From Bacteroidota bacterium (lineage in GTDB: Bacteria > Bacteroidota > Ignavibacteria > Ignavibacteriales > Ignavibacteriaceae), in contig JAIUOE010000002.1 in the NCBI GenBank assembly GCA_020161395.1, positions 496,001-560,000 on the forward strand: a stretch of 64,000 bases of DNA, written 5' to 3'. The translations under genes and the position numbers were made by a program. The first letter of the stretch is position 1; every line of letters begins with the position of its first letter. Below the pieces are notes generated by a model. The model was not told the origin of the DNA. It saw only the letters and a program-made list of their open reading frames with translations, and searched no databases. Below, in pieces: positions 36,009 through 45,735 of this stretch.

Positions 36009-36927
36009 CCGCAACCTCGTCTTTCTTGAAGACCTCTGTGAACAACAGCCCAAAAAAGATTATTCCTGCCCCGATCAAACCAAGTTTCGTGAACTGTTCA
36101 CCGAGCAACAAAAATGCAATCACCGCGGCGAATATCGGCTCAAAAGCATAAATAATCGCTGCCTTCACAGGGGGTACTTCCTTCTGATATTTTGTCATCA
36201 TCGTTATGTTAAACAGTGTTGCAAAAAGCGTCGTGTAAATCAATGCCAAAACCACATCGATATCCGGTGAAAATTTTATGACCTCCACCCCTGTAAAATG
36301 GAAAACGGGCATAAGCAAAATGGATACCACCGCTGTGAATGCCAGTTGAGAAAAGGTTGTATAGAGATAATTATTCCTCTTCGTAACAACATCCAAATAC
36401 ACTATATAAATCCCGAATGACATAGCACAAAGAAGAGTAAGGAAATCACCAAAATTAAATGTGCTGCCGAGCTCCGTCAACACACTGATTACATCCCCGT
36501 CCCCGCTTGAGAGGAATATAATCCCGACTGCAACAATCCCGATCCCAATGGAATTCACAAGTGACGGTGGTCTCCGCTCAATAATTGTTTGAGCAAGAGG
36601 GGTAAATATCACAAATGTGCCTGTAATAAATGCCGACTTTGATGCCGTTGTATATTGCAGTCCAACCGTCTGCAGAATAAACCCGAGAAAAAACCAGAAT
36701 CCAATCCAAAAACCGTCAAGAAGTTTACCCCTGTCAAGTCCCTTCAAATGTTTATAAACAAACGGAAGAAACACAAGGGACGCAAACCCAAAGCGGAGAG
36801 AAACAAAAACAAACGGTGAGACATGATCGAGTGCATTTTTGATTAGAGAAAATGTCCCGCCCCATATCACAGTAAGCAGAAGGAGAATTAATTCTGCCTT
36901 AAATTCACGAATTCTTGAACTGTTCAT
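36001..36927 (-). CDS. EamA/DMT-family membrane transporter
   Basis: The 308-residue protein has ten hydrophobic segments in two EamA repeats. The first contains LILLLLTVIWGGTFSLIKNAL, split here as LTVIWGGTFSLIKNAL, and FGFASLVFLPF. The second contains ALIYTTLFATLFN and AAIIYAFEPIFAAVIAFLLL, with the usual EP motif. Members export amino acids or metabolites; the substrate is unknown. The start is uncertain: ATG at 36927 or a TTG at 36939 overlapping the era stop. It shares eight bases with the acylphosphatase gene. Confidence 0.9.
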   Translation of the reverse strand: MNSSRIREFKAELILLLLTVIWGGTFSLIKNALDHVSPFVFVSLRFGFASLVFLPFVYKHLKGLDRGKLLDGFWIGFWFFLGFILQTVGLQYTTASKSAFITGTFVIFTPLAQTIIERRPPSLVNSIGIGIVAVGIIFLSSGDGDVISVLTELGSTFNFGDFLTLLCAMSFGIYIVYLDVVTKRNNYLYTTFSQLAFTAVVSILLMPVFHFTGVEVIKFSPDIDVVLALIYTTLFATLFNITMMTKYQKEVPPVKAAIIYAFEPIFAAVIAFLLLGEQFTKLGLIGAGIIFFGLLFTEVFKKDEVADD

Positions 36928-36935
36928 CCGCCGGG

Positions 36936-37844
36936 TCAATCCCCGTCATCTGTCGAATATCCGAAATACTTCAGATATCTGTCGTCGCTCCGCCAGTTTG
37001 ATCTTACTTTCACACGGATATCGAGATACACCTCCCTGTCAAGAAATGATTCGATACCGGCTCGCGACTTTTCACCAAGTTTTTTGATCATCGAACCCTT
37101 TTTCCCGATAATGATTCCCGCTTGTGAATCCCTCTCGACATAAATCATTGCGGCAATAAAATCCTTTCGTCCCTCCCGTTCTTTGAACTCCTCAATCACC
37201 ACTTCACAACTGTAGGGAATTTCCTTTTCATACAGTTCAAAGATGTTTTCCCTTATAATCTCGGATACAAAAAACCGCTCGTTTTCATCGGAGAGGTCGT
37301 CCTCGGGATAATATTTCGGATGTTCGGGAAGGTGTTCAATAAAGAACTCTTTGATCATCTGAAGATTGACACTTGCCAAGGCAGAAATCGGTACCACTTT
37401 GTCGAATTTCTTTGTCCCCTCGAAATATTCGATGCTTTCGATGGTTTTTTTCTCATCGATGTCTATTTTATTTACGCATGCGATTTTGGGGACATTCACT
37501 TTTTTTACGAGTTTAAATATCTGACCAATCGCAGAATCCTCCTCCTCGAGAGGTGGAGCCTGAGCATCATGGAGCCATACAATTATATCCGCATCCTGAA
37601 GGGAAATATTCACATAATCCATCATTTTTTCCTGCAATTTATATCTCGGCTCGAGGATACCGGGAGTATCAAGAAAAATGATCTGGTAGTTTTCCTCTGA
37701 AAGAATACCAAGAACTCTTTTGCGTGTTGTCTGGGGTTTTGAAGTGGTGATTGAGATTTTCTCACCGAGTAAAGCATTCATGAGGGTACTTTTACCCGCA
37801 TTGGGTGCTCCCAGAATCGTAACATATCCCGCTTTCGTTGTCAT
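36936..37844 (-). CDS. era: GTPase Era
   Basis: Era binds 16S rRNA and assists 30S ribosome assembly. The 302 residues show G1 GAPNAGKSTLMNALLG, G3 DTPGILEP, G4 NKID, and the C-terminal KH domain with QAGIIIGKKGSMIKKLG. AAGGAAG precedes the ATG by seven bases. It heads the packed run that ends with the FHA-ABC transporter. Confidence 0.97.
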   Translation of the reverse strand: MTTKAGYVTILGAPNAGKSTLMNALLGEKISITTSKPQTTRKRVLGILSEENYQIIFLDTPGILEPRYKLQEKMMDYVNISLQDADIIVWLHDAQAPPLEEEDSAIGQIFKLVKKVNVPKIACVNKIDIDEKKTIESIEYFEGTKKFDKVVPISALASVNLQMIKEFFIEHLPEHPKYYPEDDLSDENERFFVSEIIRENIFELYEKEIPYSCEVVIEEFKEREGRKDFIAAMIYVERDSQAGIIIGKKGSMIKKLGEKSRAGIESFLDREVYLDIRVKVRSNWRSDDRYLKYFGYSTDDGD

Positions 37845-37884
37845 GACATCTTCCTTTCTGTAATTTGCCTGAAGCTGAGCATCA

Positions 37885-39189
37885 TCAGTAGGGGTAAATT
37901 ATGAACAGTATCAAAGAGATAATGCCCAGTGCCCACATACCGGTTGATATTTCGGAACTCCGTTTAGCCGCAAGCTTAAAAATGATGTAAACAATGAATC
38001 CACCTGTCATCCCTATCCCTATATTATAACTGAATGCCATCAGAACAATAGTAACAAATACGGGTACCGCCTCACTAAAATCTGTAAAATTGAGATGTGT
38101 GACCATGCCGATCATCAACAGACCCACAACCATCAATGCCGGTGCATAAGCGTAAGCCGGAATCGCCGCCACAAATGGTGAAATAAAAAGCGTCAGTAAA
38201 AAGAGAAACGATGTAACCACCGCGGTAAGGCCTGTTCTCCCCCCTGCTTCAATTCCGGTTGCAGAGTCGATGTAAGCTCCGGCAGTTGTGGTTCCAATTA
38301 TACCTGCAAGAGTGGTTGCAATCGCATCACTCAGCATCGGTCTCTCTACATGAGGCAGTTCACCCTTCTCATCCAGTAAATTACCCACCATCGAAAGCGC
38401 CATCAGGGTTCCAATAGTATCAACAATGTCCATTACAACGATCGTTAAAATAATCGATGCAAAACTCCATTGAAGTGCCCCTATCAGATCAAACTGCCAT
38501 ACTATCGGCGAAATATCGGGTGGCATGCTAACCCATCTCTTTGGGAGATCCTCCAATCCCGTAACAAACCCCAGAAAAGTGATTGCGAGAATTCCAAGGA
38601 GAATAGCTCCCTTCACCTTTTTCATCATCAGAAGCGCAATGACGATAAACCCGAGTATAGCCAGATAGACCTCGGGGTTGTTCAGATGTCCGATTCTAAC
38701 AGGTGGACCACCTGCACTTTCAATTATCCCCGATTTGATCAATCCGATAAAAGTTAGGAAAAAACCGATTCCCACAGTGCATGCAAGTTTCAGCGAAGTC
38801 GGTATCGATTTTGCCAGCCAGCCCCGCAATCCTGTTACCGTAAGGACAATGAGGATGATACCGCTGATCAATATTGCACCAATGGCTGTTTGCCAGGAAT
38901 GCCCCATTATTTTTACAACAGTATATGCGATAAAAGCATTCATCCCCATATATGGAGCGATTGCAAAGGGTCGTTTCGCATAGACTCCCATTAAAAATGT
39001 GCCCAGAAAAGCTACCAGAATTGTGGCAACCATTGTCGGTTCCTCAGGAATTCCGGCGACAGCCAGCACTTTCGGATTAACGATAATGATATACGAAATG
39101 GTGAAAAAAGTTGTAATACCGGCTAATATTTCTGTTTTTACGGAGGAGCCGTGTTTTTCTATTTCAAAGAACGATAAAAGGAATTTCAT
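37885..39189 (-). CDS. NCS2-family nucleobase permease (AzgA/PbuG type)
   Basis: The 434-residue protein has 12-14 hydrophobic segments of the adenine/guanine/hypoxanthine branch of nucleobase-cation symporters. Signatures are ILAGITTFFTISYIIIVNP, FAIAPYMGMNAFIAY, CTVGIGFFLTFIGL and GTTTAGAYIDSATGIEAGGR. It should import purine bases for salvage. It lies 40 bp upstream of era in the same direction. No purine riboswitch fits in the 38-bp upstream gap. Confidence 0.93.
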   Translation of the reverse strand: MKFLLSFFEIEKHGSSVKTEILAGITTFFTISYIIIVNPKVLAVAGIPEEPTMVATILVAFLGTFLMGVYAKRPFAIAPYMGMNAFIAYTVVKIMGHSWQTAIGAILISGIILIVLTVTGLRGWLAKSIPTSLKLACTVGIGFFLTFIGLIKSGIIESAGGPPVRIGHLNNPEVYLAILGFIVIALLMMKKVKGAILLGILAITFLGFVTGLEDLPKRWVSMPPDISPIVWQFDLIGALQWSFASIILTIVVMDIVDTIGTLMALSMVGNLLDEKGELPHVERPMLSDAIATTLAGIIGTTTAGAYIDSATGIEAGGRTGLTAVVTSFLFLLTLFISPFVAAIPAYAYAPALMVVGLLMIGMVTHLNFTDFSEAVPVFVTIVLMAFSYNIGIGMTGGFIVYIIFKLAAKRSSEISTGMWALGIISLILFIIYPY

Positions 39190-39227
39190 TTACTTTATTT
39201 TTTTTAATCAGTTATTGGGAAATGCAA

Positions 39228-40175
39228 TTATTCAGAGAAAAATTTCCCGATCACCTCGGTTGTTTCTTCATCACTTAAAAGGAGAATTCTTGAGATCTCC
39301 CTGGCTTTTGCTTTAATTTTTTCTCTGTCTGTCAGCCCGGCAGACAAATGTTCGAGGTATTTTACGAGTACAAATTTCCCGGCAATTTCACAAAGATTCA
39401 TCACAAGAACCTCGTCCAGTTTCATCTTGCTCCCCAGTTCCATAATGAAATCCGCTTCCCGTCTGTCAAGCTCCCTGTCGGTTAAGGCTATTGCCCAAGC
39501 GAACAAAATTACGGCCTTTTTGAATTCAAAGCGGGTTTGTTCGTCGCACTCTTCCCGGGTTATCTCATGCGGTACTCTTATGTCACTCAGATCCCTGGGT
39601 ACCGGAAAAATGAAGTCAAAGAGGAAAAGCTTTTCTATTTCCCTCAAAGTTTCGTCCGCTCCGGCAACCATCAACAGAACTCTGGAAAGGAATTTCTTTT
39701 CCGAATCCACCAGTGGTTTTCCTTCACGGAGGATTTTCTCGAACCCGTATTGCTTCAAGTCCTCCGGTATCCGGTTCGCAGTCCACGATTGTGACTCCTC
39801 GTCCCATCTGAAATGAGAACTAATGGAAGTGAAAGCGAGAACTATACCGGTATTAATGGCATCCTCCGAAGGCTGACTTACACGATTATGGAGAATTGCC
39901 TTTGTATCAAAAAACTTTTCATCATCGTAAATTCTGCTTCCAAACCTGCCGTTTATTATTTTCTGAAATATGCGGGACATCGAGTGCCTTACATTATTAA
40001 GTGCACTCTCTTCACTTCCTCTAAAAACAGGTTCATTAATAGTGGTGGGAATATGGGACATGGCAGCAAACTTCTGTCCCGTGGAAGCACATTGAAAAAT
40101 GCAAAGAATTAAGTCGCCATCGAGTGTGTAACTCTGAAGGAGGGGTTTTACATTGGTAATATTTGCCTGTTGCAA
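39228..40175 (-). CDS. Uncharacterised soluble protein, possibly TerB-like C-terminal half
   Basis: I do not recognise the 315-residue protein with confidence. The start is TTG, supported by GGAG eight bases upstream; no early ATG exists. The first half is mixed alpha/beta. The second half is helical and shows two acidic-loop segments, LLMVAGADETLREIEKLFLF and AWAIALTDRELDRREADFIM, that resemble TerB-like metal-binding helical bundles. It precedes the nucleobase permease by 38 bp on the same strand. No signal peptide or membrane segment is seen. Confidence 0.7.
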   Translation of the reverse strand: MQQANITNVKPLLQSYTLDGDLILCIFQCASTGQKFAAMSHIPTTINEPVFRGSEESALNNVRHSMSRIFQKIINGRFGSRIYDDEKFFDTKAILHNRVSQPSEDAINTGIVLAFTSISSHFRWDEESQSWTANRIPEDLKQYGFEKILREGKPLVDSEKKFLSRVLLMVAGADETLREIEKLFLFDFIFPVPRDLSDIRVPHEITREECDEQTRFEFKKAVILFAWAIALTDRELDRREADFIMELGSKMKLDEVLVMNLCEIAGKFVLVKYLEHLSAGLTDREKIKAKAREISRILLLSDEETTEVIGKFFSE

Positions 40176-40245
40176 AGATTGTTCTCCAATAATTCAAAAT
40201 CGTTTAAGCAAATATTTGAAAAAATATCGGGAAAATCAATTAAAT

Positions 40246-43119
40246 CTACATCAGAAGTGTGGCTAATGCCTCATGAAGTCTGATTCTGAAGTTTTTTATT
40301 CCCTCTTTTTTCCTTGTCGGATAGACCCTGTTTGTAAAAAGGATGACAGCAAATTTTTTCCGGTAATCAGCCCAAATGGATGTGCCGGTAAAACCTGTAT
40401 GTCCGAATGAGTTCTCAGCAAACGATTTTCCCCCTACACCGGCATGTTTGAAGTTGGTGTCCCATCCGAGTGCTCTTGATGAATTGTTGCTTTGACGGGT
40501 AATAAATTGAGTGATTGTCTCCTGTTTCAGATATCTAACACCGTCAAAAACTCCTCCGGAGAGAAACATTATCATAAATTTTCTGATGTCTTCAACGGTG
40601 GAAAATAAGCCCGCGTGCCCCGTCATTCCTCCGAGTGCAAAACAGTTTTCATCGTGAACCGATCCTTGTATCAACCTGTTTCTCCAGAAATCATCTATTT
40701 CTGTCGGTACGCAATATGGAATGTCGACCTGCTCGGGATTATATTTTGTGCTCAACATCCCTATCGGGCTCCACAATATCTCCCTCATAAATTGATCGAG
40801 ATTCTTTCCCGCAACTTTCTCGACAAGTCTGCCGAGCACGATCATCCCAAGATCAGAATAAACAGTTTTCGTACCTGTCTTATAATCCAGATTCAGTTCG
40901 CAAATTTCATTAAATATTTCGTCAGGACCCTTCACCGACCTGAAAAACTTACCCGAAGCAGGCAGACCGGAAGTGTGGGTTAGAATGGTTTTTATTGTAA
41001 CTTTTTTTTTATTCACAAACCCGGGAATATATTTTTCGACAGGATCATCGAGCGAGATTTTCCCCTCCTCAAGCAGTTTCATCACTGCAAAAGTGGTTGC
41101 TGTCACTTTTGTCAGGGATGCAATGTCATACATCGAATTTGTTTTTACTGAGAAAGATGAGGGCTCATATGTGAATCGCCCGTACGAATTCTCATAGAAC
41201 AATTTTCCATCCTTGATTATGGAAATTGCTGCCCCGGGAAAGATGGAATCCTTTATTCCGCTGTTTACCAGCTCATCAATTCTCTTGTACTTGTCAGAAA
41301 GTCCCTGGGTTCTGCCCTGTTCTTTCAACAAGTCGATTCCACTCCCTCTTTTAAATTCGGTGCCGGGAATGGATACCGGAAGTCTACCCGAGATATTGTT
41401 TTCGCCAAAAACAGCAGCCGCCAGCGCTTTCTCACCCGCAATCTCGGCTCCATAGTTCGTCACAAATACATCAACCTGGGGAAAATTCAACAAAATGTAG
41501 GGATGACAGTGCGCCAGCAGAATAACTTTTTTCCCCTTCTTCAGAAGATCCTGCACTACTTTTATGGTCGATTTTTCCATGTTAATCTTCCCTGTCGCAT
41601 TACGGATCTGAAGATAAACAGAGACTATCACCTCTTTGGTACCTGTGAGTTTCTCGGAGAGAATTTCAAGATCTGTATCATCAGGTTTCAAAGGTAATTC
41701 CCAGGTGTCAATATTTTTATTTCTGGAATTCAGCTCACTGAGGAACGACTTATAATTAGGGAAATCACGCCCGTCCTTAATTACCAGATGAAAGTATTTT
41801 TTCTTTTTGTCCAACGGAAACAGACCCGGATTTGATTTCAACAGTGTAATCGACCTGATTGCAAGGTCCCTTGCAATCTCATCCACCTCCCGCTCGGCAT
41901 CAAGTTTCGATACTTCTGAAATCGAAGCGGGCTTGCTGTCGAAAAGTCCGGTCCATCTTTTCGCCTGCAACACTTTTCTAACTGAAAGGTCAATTCTGGA
42001 TTCCTTAATCTCTCCCCTCCTGACGGCTGCAACTATGGCAATGAATGCTTCCTTGGAATCGAGCGATGCCATGATTACATCCATCCCCGCCTTTATCGTC
42101 CTTACCGCTGCCTCTCCGGGTTTGTTATACTTGGAAACAGCCTTCATGCTCATTGCATCGGTATTTGCGATACCCTTGAAGCCAAGCTGTTCCCTCAGTA
42201 ATTTCGTTACAATGTTGTAGGAGAGTGTTGCAGGTGTATCGGGTGTATTTTGTGATTCCACTCCAAGATGCCCGACCATGACACTGTAAGCCCCTTTCTC
42301 GATGCATTTTCTGAAAGGAAAAAGTTCGGTCGAACGAAACTGTTCATCAGTACCTTTTATTACTGCGAGATCTGTGTGAGAATCGGTGGAAGTGTTGCCG
42401 TGTCCGGGGAAGTGTTTTAAAGATGAGAGTACACCCCCGGCATGAAGACCCTTCATCATCATAATTGCCAGTTCAGCCACCTGTTCTGGGTCCTCACCAA
42501 ACGAACGGACATTAATGATAGGATTTGCGATATTGTTATTGATATCTGCAACGGGGCTGAGATTCCAGTTGACCCCGAGAATTTTTGAATCACGGGCAAT
42601 CCTCTTTCCCATTTCATAAACAAGGAGAGGCGAGTTTGCTGCTGCCAGTGCCATGTTGAAAGGATATGATTTTGCACCGGGAATCCGCATCGCAACTCCC
42701 CTTTCAAAATCTTCCGCAAAGAGTAAAGGAATTTTGGAATACTGCTGCAATTCCCTTATCAACTGAGCTGATTTCATCATGCTCGAACCGAAAAGGACAA
42801 AGCCGCCAGGTTTATAGTTTTCGAAATGCTTGTTTTCGAGATATTCCTTTGTCATTCTCCCGGGTTGAACTGCAGGAAACAGCAACTGCCCGACTTTCTC
42901 CTCCAGCGTCATTTTTGAGAGGATGGAATCGATGAAGGGGTCAGGTTCAGTCGAGAATATTTCACCGGGGTCGGGTGTCTCTTCCAGCTTGCTGTAGATA
43001 TCATCCGCAGCTACGGCTGTTTCCGGCTCACTTCCATCAACCACCTTTTTTTCACAACCGGTGATCGAAAGAAAAAGGAGCAAAAGAAGCGTCGAAAGCC
43101 TGACCATTTTGCTGTCCAT
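40246..43119 (-). CDS. Lipoprotein fusion: GH3 beta-N-acetylglucosaminidase (NagZ-like) plus AmiE-like serine hydrolase
   Basis: The ~957-residue lipoprotein (lipobox LFLSITGC) joins two enzymes. Residues ~50-390 form a GH3 domain with SLKHFPGHGNTSTDSHTDL (His-Asp dyad loop) and the nucleophile Asp in GIANTDAMSMKAV. Residues ~590-957 form a class C beta-lactamase-type serine hydrolase with SLTK in YDIASLTKVTATTF, YSD and GHTG. In Bacillus subtilis, NagZ (YbbD) and AmiE (YbbE) are separate neighbouring enzymes that strip GlcNAc and peptide from muropeptides. The ATG at 43119 is favoured (GGA upstream, lipoprotein signal follows); earlier starts at 43146 or 43158 overlap the permease gene. It follows AmpG-like and sugar-kinase genes. 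Confidence 0.9.
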   Translation of the reverse strand: MDSKMVRLSTLLLLLFLSITGCEKKVVDGSEPETAVAADDIYSKLEETPDPGEIFSTEPDPFIDSILSKMTLEEKVGQLLFPAVQPGRMTKEYLENKHFENYKPGGFVLFGSSMMKSAQLIRELQQYSKIPLLFAEDFERGVAMRIPGAKSYPFNMALAAANSPLLVYEMGKRIARDSKILGVNWNLSPVADINNNIANPIINVRSFGEDPEQVAELAIMMMKGLHAGGVLSSLKHFPGHGNTSTDSHTDLAVIKGTDEQFRSTELFPFRKCIEKGAYSVMVGHLGVESQNTPDTPATLSYNIVTKLLREQLGFKGIANTDAMSMKAVSKYNKPGEAAVRTIKAGMDVIMASLDSKEAFIAIVAAVRRGEIKESRIDLSVRKVLQAKRWTGLFDSKPASISEVSKLDAEREVDEIARDLAIRSITLLKSNPGLFPLDKKKKYFHLVIKDGRDFPNYKSFLSELNSRNKNIDTWELPLKPDDTDLEILSEKLTGTKEVIVSVYLQIRNATGKINMEKSTIKVVQDLLKKGKKVILLAHCHPYILLNFPQVDVFVTNYGAEIAGEKALAAAVFGENNISGRLPVSIPGTEFKRGSGIDLLKEQGRTQGLSDKYKRIDELVNSGIKDSIFPGAAISIIKDGKLFYENSYGRFTYEPSSFSVKTNSMYDIASLTKVTATTFAVMKLLEEGKISLDDPVEKYIPGFVNKKKVTIKTILTHTSGLPASGKFFRSVKGPDEIFNEICELNLDYKTGTKTVYSDLGMIVLGRLVEKVAGKNLDQFMREILWSPIGMLSTKYNPEQVDIPYCVPTEIDDFWRNRLIQGSVHDENCFALGGMTGHAGLFSTVEDIRKFMIMFLSGGVFDGVRYLKQETITQFITRQSNNSSRALGWDTNFKHAGVGGKSFAENSFGHTGFTGTSIWADYRKKFAVILFTNRVYPTRKKEGIKNFRIRLHEALATLLM

Positions 43120-43132
43120 CGTCCGTGACGGG

Positions 43133-44413
43133 CTATTTTTTTCCATAATCGGCGTCAAGCGGAATCAGCCATGTCGCAAAGAGGCTTGGGATTGCCGTGA
43201 GTAGCACAATCATGAAAAAGTTGGAATATCCCACCGTCTCCTCCAGCCAGCCGGACCACATGCCCGGAATCATCATACCCAATGCCATAAAACCGGTGCA
43301 GACAGCGTAGGAGGAAGTTTTATATTTGTTGTCGGAAACATACATCATATAGACCATGTAGGCTGCAAAACCAAAGCCGTAACCAAATTGCTCAACCACC
43401 ACCGCAACTCCGATGATAAAGATATCATGTGGAGGGGTGGCAGCCAGATACCAGAAAGCAAGAATCGGGAGGTGCATCGCTACAAGCATGGGCCAAATCC
43501 ATCTCTTAAGTCCATGTTTCGAGATTGCAATACCACCGAGTATACCGCCGATGGTGAGGGCGATTATACCTGCGGTTCCATACACAACAGCAAACTGCTC
43601 ATTACTCAATCCCATACCACTTTTTGAGACGGGGTCTTTCAGAAAAGGAGCAACCATTTTCACAAGCTGAGCTTCAGGCAGACGGTAAACGAGGAGAAAG
43701 AAAAGTATCAAACCAATTTTCTTCTGCTTGAAAAATCCTGCGAAAGCCAGAAAAAATTCATTCAGTTTATTCTTCCCCTCTTCCACTCTCGGTGAATCAT
43801 CAGCGGGATAAGGAAGCATAAATTTGTGATAAACAAAGAAGAGAAGGAACAGACCTGCTGCAATTCCAAAAACTATCATCCAGGCAGGTTCTGCTTCACC
43901 TTTGAAATAATTTTTGGTGAAATACCCGGCAAAGAACACCAGAACACCATTTCCGAACAGTGTGGCAGCTCTGTAGAATGTGCTTCTGATTCCGACAAAA
44001 AACGATTGTTTGTCCTTGTCCAATGCCAGCAAATAAAAACCGTCTGCGGCAATATCATGAGTTGCCGATGCCAGTGCCATCAGGGCAAGGAAAATCATCG
44101 AGGGCCAAAAGAAATCCTCAATCGGTAGTGTGAGGGTGAAAGCCACACCGACAAACCCGGCTGCAAGCAATCCCTGCATGGCAACCGTCCACAACCTCTT
44201 CGTTTTTACAATATCAACAATCGGACTCCACAGCGGTTTGATAACCCATGGAAGATAGAGCCAGCTTGTAAACAGTGCTATATCTGTATTTGAGACCCCT
44301 AAATCCTTGTACATCACGACCGAAACTGTCATCACAATCACATAGGGGATGCCTTCAGCAAAATAGAGAGTGGGTATCCATGACCAGGGGTGCCTGTGTT
44401 CTTTTCTACTCAT
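43133..44413 (-). CDS. AmpG-like MFS permease
   Basis: The 426 residues hold 12 hydrophobic segments. The N-terminus WIPTLYFAEGIPYVIVMTVS, the motif SWLYLPWVIKPLWSPIVDIV and the segment ASATHDIAADGFYLLALDKD match the AmpG/muropeptide and related acetyl-CoA transporter group of the major facilitator superfamily. It would bring anhydromuropeptides or GlcNAc-containing fragments into the cytoplasm. It is followed after 13 bp by the NagZ-AmiE-like fusion and preceded by a GlcNAc-kinase-family gene, a coherent peptidoglycan-recycling set. Confidence 0.88.
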   Translation of the reverse strand: MSRKEHRHPWSWIPTLYFAEGIPYVIVMTVSVVMYKDLGVSNTDIALFTSWLYLPWVIKPLWSPIVDIVKTKRLWTVAMQGLLAAGFVGVAFTLTLPIEDFFWPSMIFLALMALASATHDIAADGFYLLALDKDKQSFFVGIRSTFYRAATLFGNGVLVFFAGYFTKNYFKGEAEPAWMIVFGIAAGLFLLFFVYHKFMLPYPADDSPRVEEGKNKLNEFFLAFAGFFKQKKIGLILFFLLVYRLPEAQLVKMVAPFLKDPVSKSGMGLSNEQFAVVYGTAGIIALTIGGILGGIAISKHGLKRWIWPMLVAMHLPILAFWYLAATPPHDIFIIGVAVVVEQFGYGFGFAAYMVYMMYVSDNKYKTSSYAVCTGFMALGMMIPGMWSGWLEETVGYSNFFMIVLLTAIPSLFATWLIPLDADYGKK

Positions 44414-44511
44414 ATTATTATCATTCCGGGATTATAAAAATGGTTAACAAATCAAAAAGGATGAAACTGAAATTGGTTTAATGTTTTTTCATCCGGGAGA
44501 ATAAACTGTTT

Positions 44512-45435
44512 CTAAAGTTTGCCACTCTGAGCCAGCCAGACAGCTCCCATTACGGGAGGATGGTCTGTTTGTTTCAATTCCACCTGCGGAAGCCTCTCGG
44601 CGAGTTTTGCTTTGAACATCTCTGAAAATTTATTTGATTTCACCAGTACACTTCCGACGAACGAGAGTCTCAATGGCTCATCACCAAATTTTTTCATCAT
44701 CGCCCTCACATGGTCAATCAAACCGTCAGATTCTTCATCCAGAATTTTGAGAGCGATGGCATCCCCATTACCGGCAGCTTCAACCACCAAAGGCGCAACA
44801 GATGCGATATCAAAATTATTGGTATAAACTGCGGTGATCAGGTCATTCGGCTCTTTAAATCCGAATTTTTCTTCCACCAGTGTTTTTATCAGGGTGTCTT
44901 CACCTCTTCCGTCAATAGCTCTTCCGGTGGCTGTAAGACCCCTTTGCCCGAGTTTAAAGCCACTTCCTTCGTCACCAAGAAATCTCCCAAGTCCGCCAAC
45001 CCTGTAGATATCTCCATTTTGATTTTTGCCAAACATAATGGAACCGGTACCTGCAATGAGAATTGCTCCACTAACGCCGGGAAATGCCGTTTCGAGTGCG
45101 ATTCTTGCGTCTGATACTATTGAGAAATTTTGGAAATGGATATTGTTGGAAAGGAATTTTTTAATTACTGCCTCTTCGAGCCGCTTTGCATCTGCAACTC
45201 TGCCGGCACCTGTGGTTCCGAGTACCGTTGCAACGAGGTCGTTGTAATCAAGTTTGTTGGTTGAAATGAAATCGTTGATAAGATTGAAAAGTGTCTCTGA
45301 AACGGCTTCTACCCCGTTCATAAGGAAGTTGGAGTTTCCGCCGAAACTCTCTCCAATCTTGTTATTTTGGTCGTCAAGACAAAAAAGATGTGTCTTGGTA
45401 CCGCCTCCGTCTATTCCTATGTAAAACTGCATCAT
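44512..45435 (-). CDS. N-acetylglucosamine/muramic-acid kinase family protein (BadF/BadG ASKHA)
   Basis: The 307 residues form an actin-like ATPase fold with the phosphate-1 motif YIGIDGGGTKTHLFCLD, SGAILIAGTGSIMFG (phosphate-2), GGLGRFLGDEGSGFKLG and a C-terminal adenosine motif LRLSFVGSVLVKS. Members of this branch include eukaryotic-type GlcNAc kinase and MurK, which phosphorylates GlcNAc and MurNAc recovered from cell walls. Its place ahead of AmpG-like and NagZ-like genes supports a recycling role. Exact sugar specificity is open. Confidence 0.9.
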   Translation of the reverse strand: MMQFYIGIDGGGTKTHLFCLDDQNNKIGESFGGNSNFLMNGVEAVSETLFNLINDFISTNKLDYNDLVATVLGTTGAGRVADAKRLEEAVIKKFLSNNIHFQNFSIVSDARIALETAFPGVSGAILIAGTGSIMFGKNQNGDIYRVGGLGRFLGDEGSGFKLGQRGLTATGRAIDGRGEDTLIKTLVEEKFGFKEPNDLITAVYTNNFDIASVAPLVVEAAGNGDAIALKILDEESDGLIDHVRAMMKKFGDEPLRLSFVGSVLVKSNKFSEMFKAKLAERLPQVELKQTDHPPVMGAVWLAQSGKL

Positions 45436-45521
45436 CTATTTTCTTATTTTTGGACAATTCTTTTTTAAATTCTTGTCTGAAAAATAAGAAATGATGGTCT
45501 CATAAAGAAATAAAGAGACAA

Positions 45522-45710
45522 TTATTCTGACATCAAATAAAAGATTCCGTAGAGCGCGCTAACTAACAGGGTTATCGAGATGGTAACAAGAAGAACTTGT
45601 TTGGCTTTTTTCTTCCTTTCCTGTTCACGGAGGAAACGATTCGTCTCAGTGTAATCGCGCTTATAGTCACCTTTATTTATGTCCCAGTTTTTATGATTTG
45701 GGTCTAACAT
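45522..45710 (-). CDS. Small single-pass membrane protein
   Basis: The 62-residue protein has a hydrophilic N-terminus rich in charged residues (NRFLREQERKKKAKQ) followed by one C-terminal hydrophobic helix (VLLVTISITLLVSALYGIFY). That is a tail-anchored topology with the charged part inside. It is divergent from the PLP-enzyme gene. I know no family; it is credible as a gene because it fills the gap cleanly and has a membrane-protein composition. Confidence 0.6.
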   Translation of the reverse strand: MLDPNHKNWDINKGDYKRDYTETNRFLREQERKKKAKQVLLVTISITLLVSALYGIFYLMSE

Positions 45711-45735
45711 AAAATATCGTTCAAAATTTAAGTTG

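Noticed and set aside
37885-39227. Purine riboswitch in front of the NCS2 permease
   Set aside because: The 38-bp gap to the upstream gene is too short for the aptamer, and no fold is visible.
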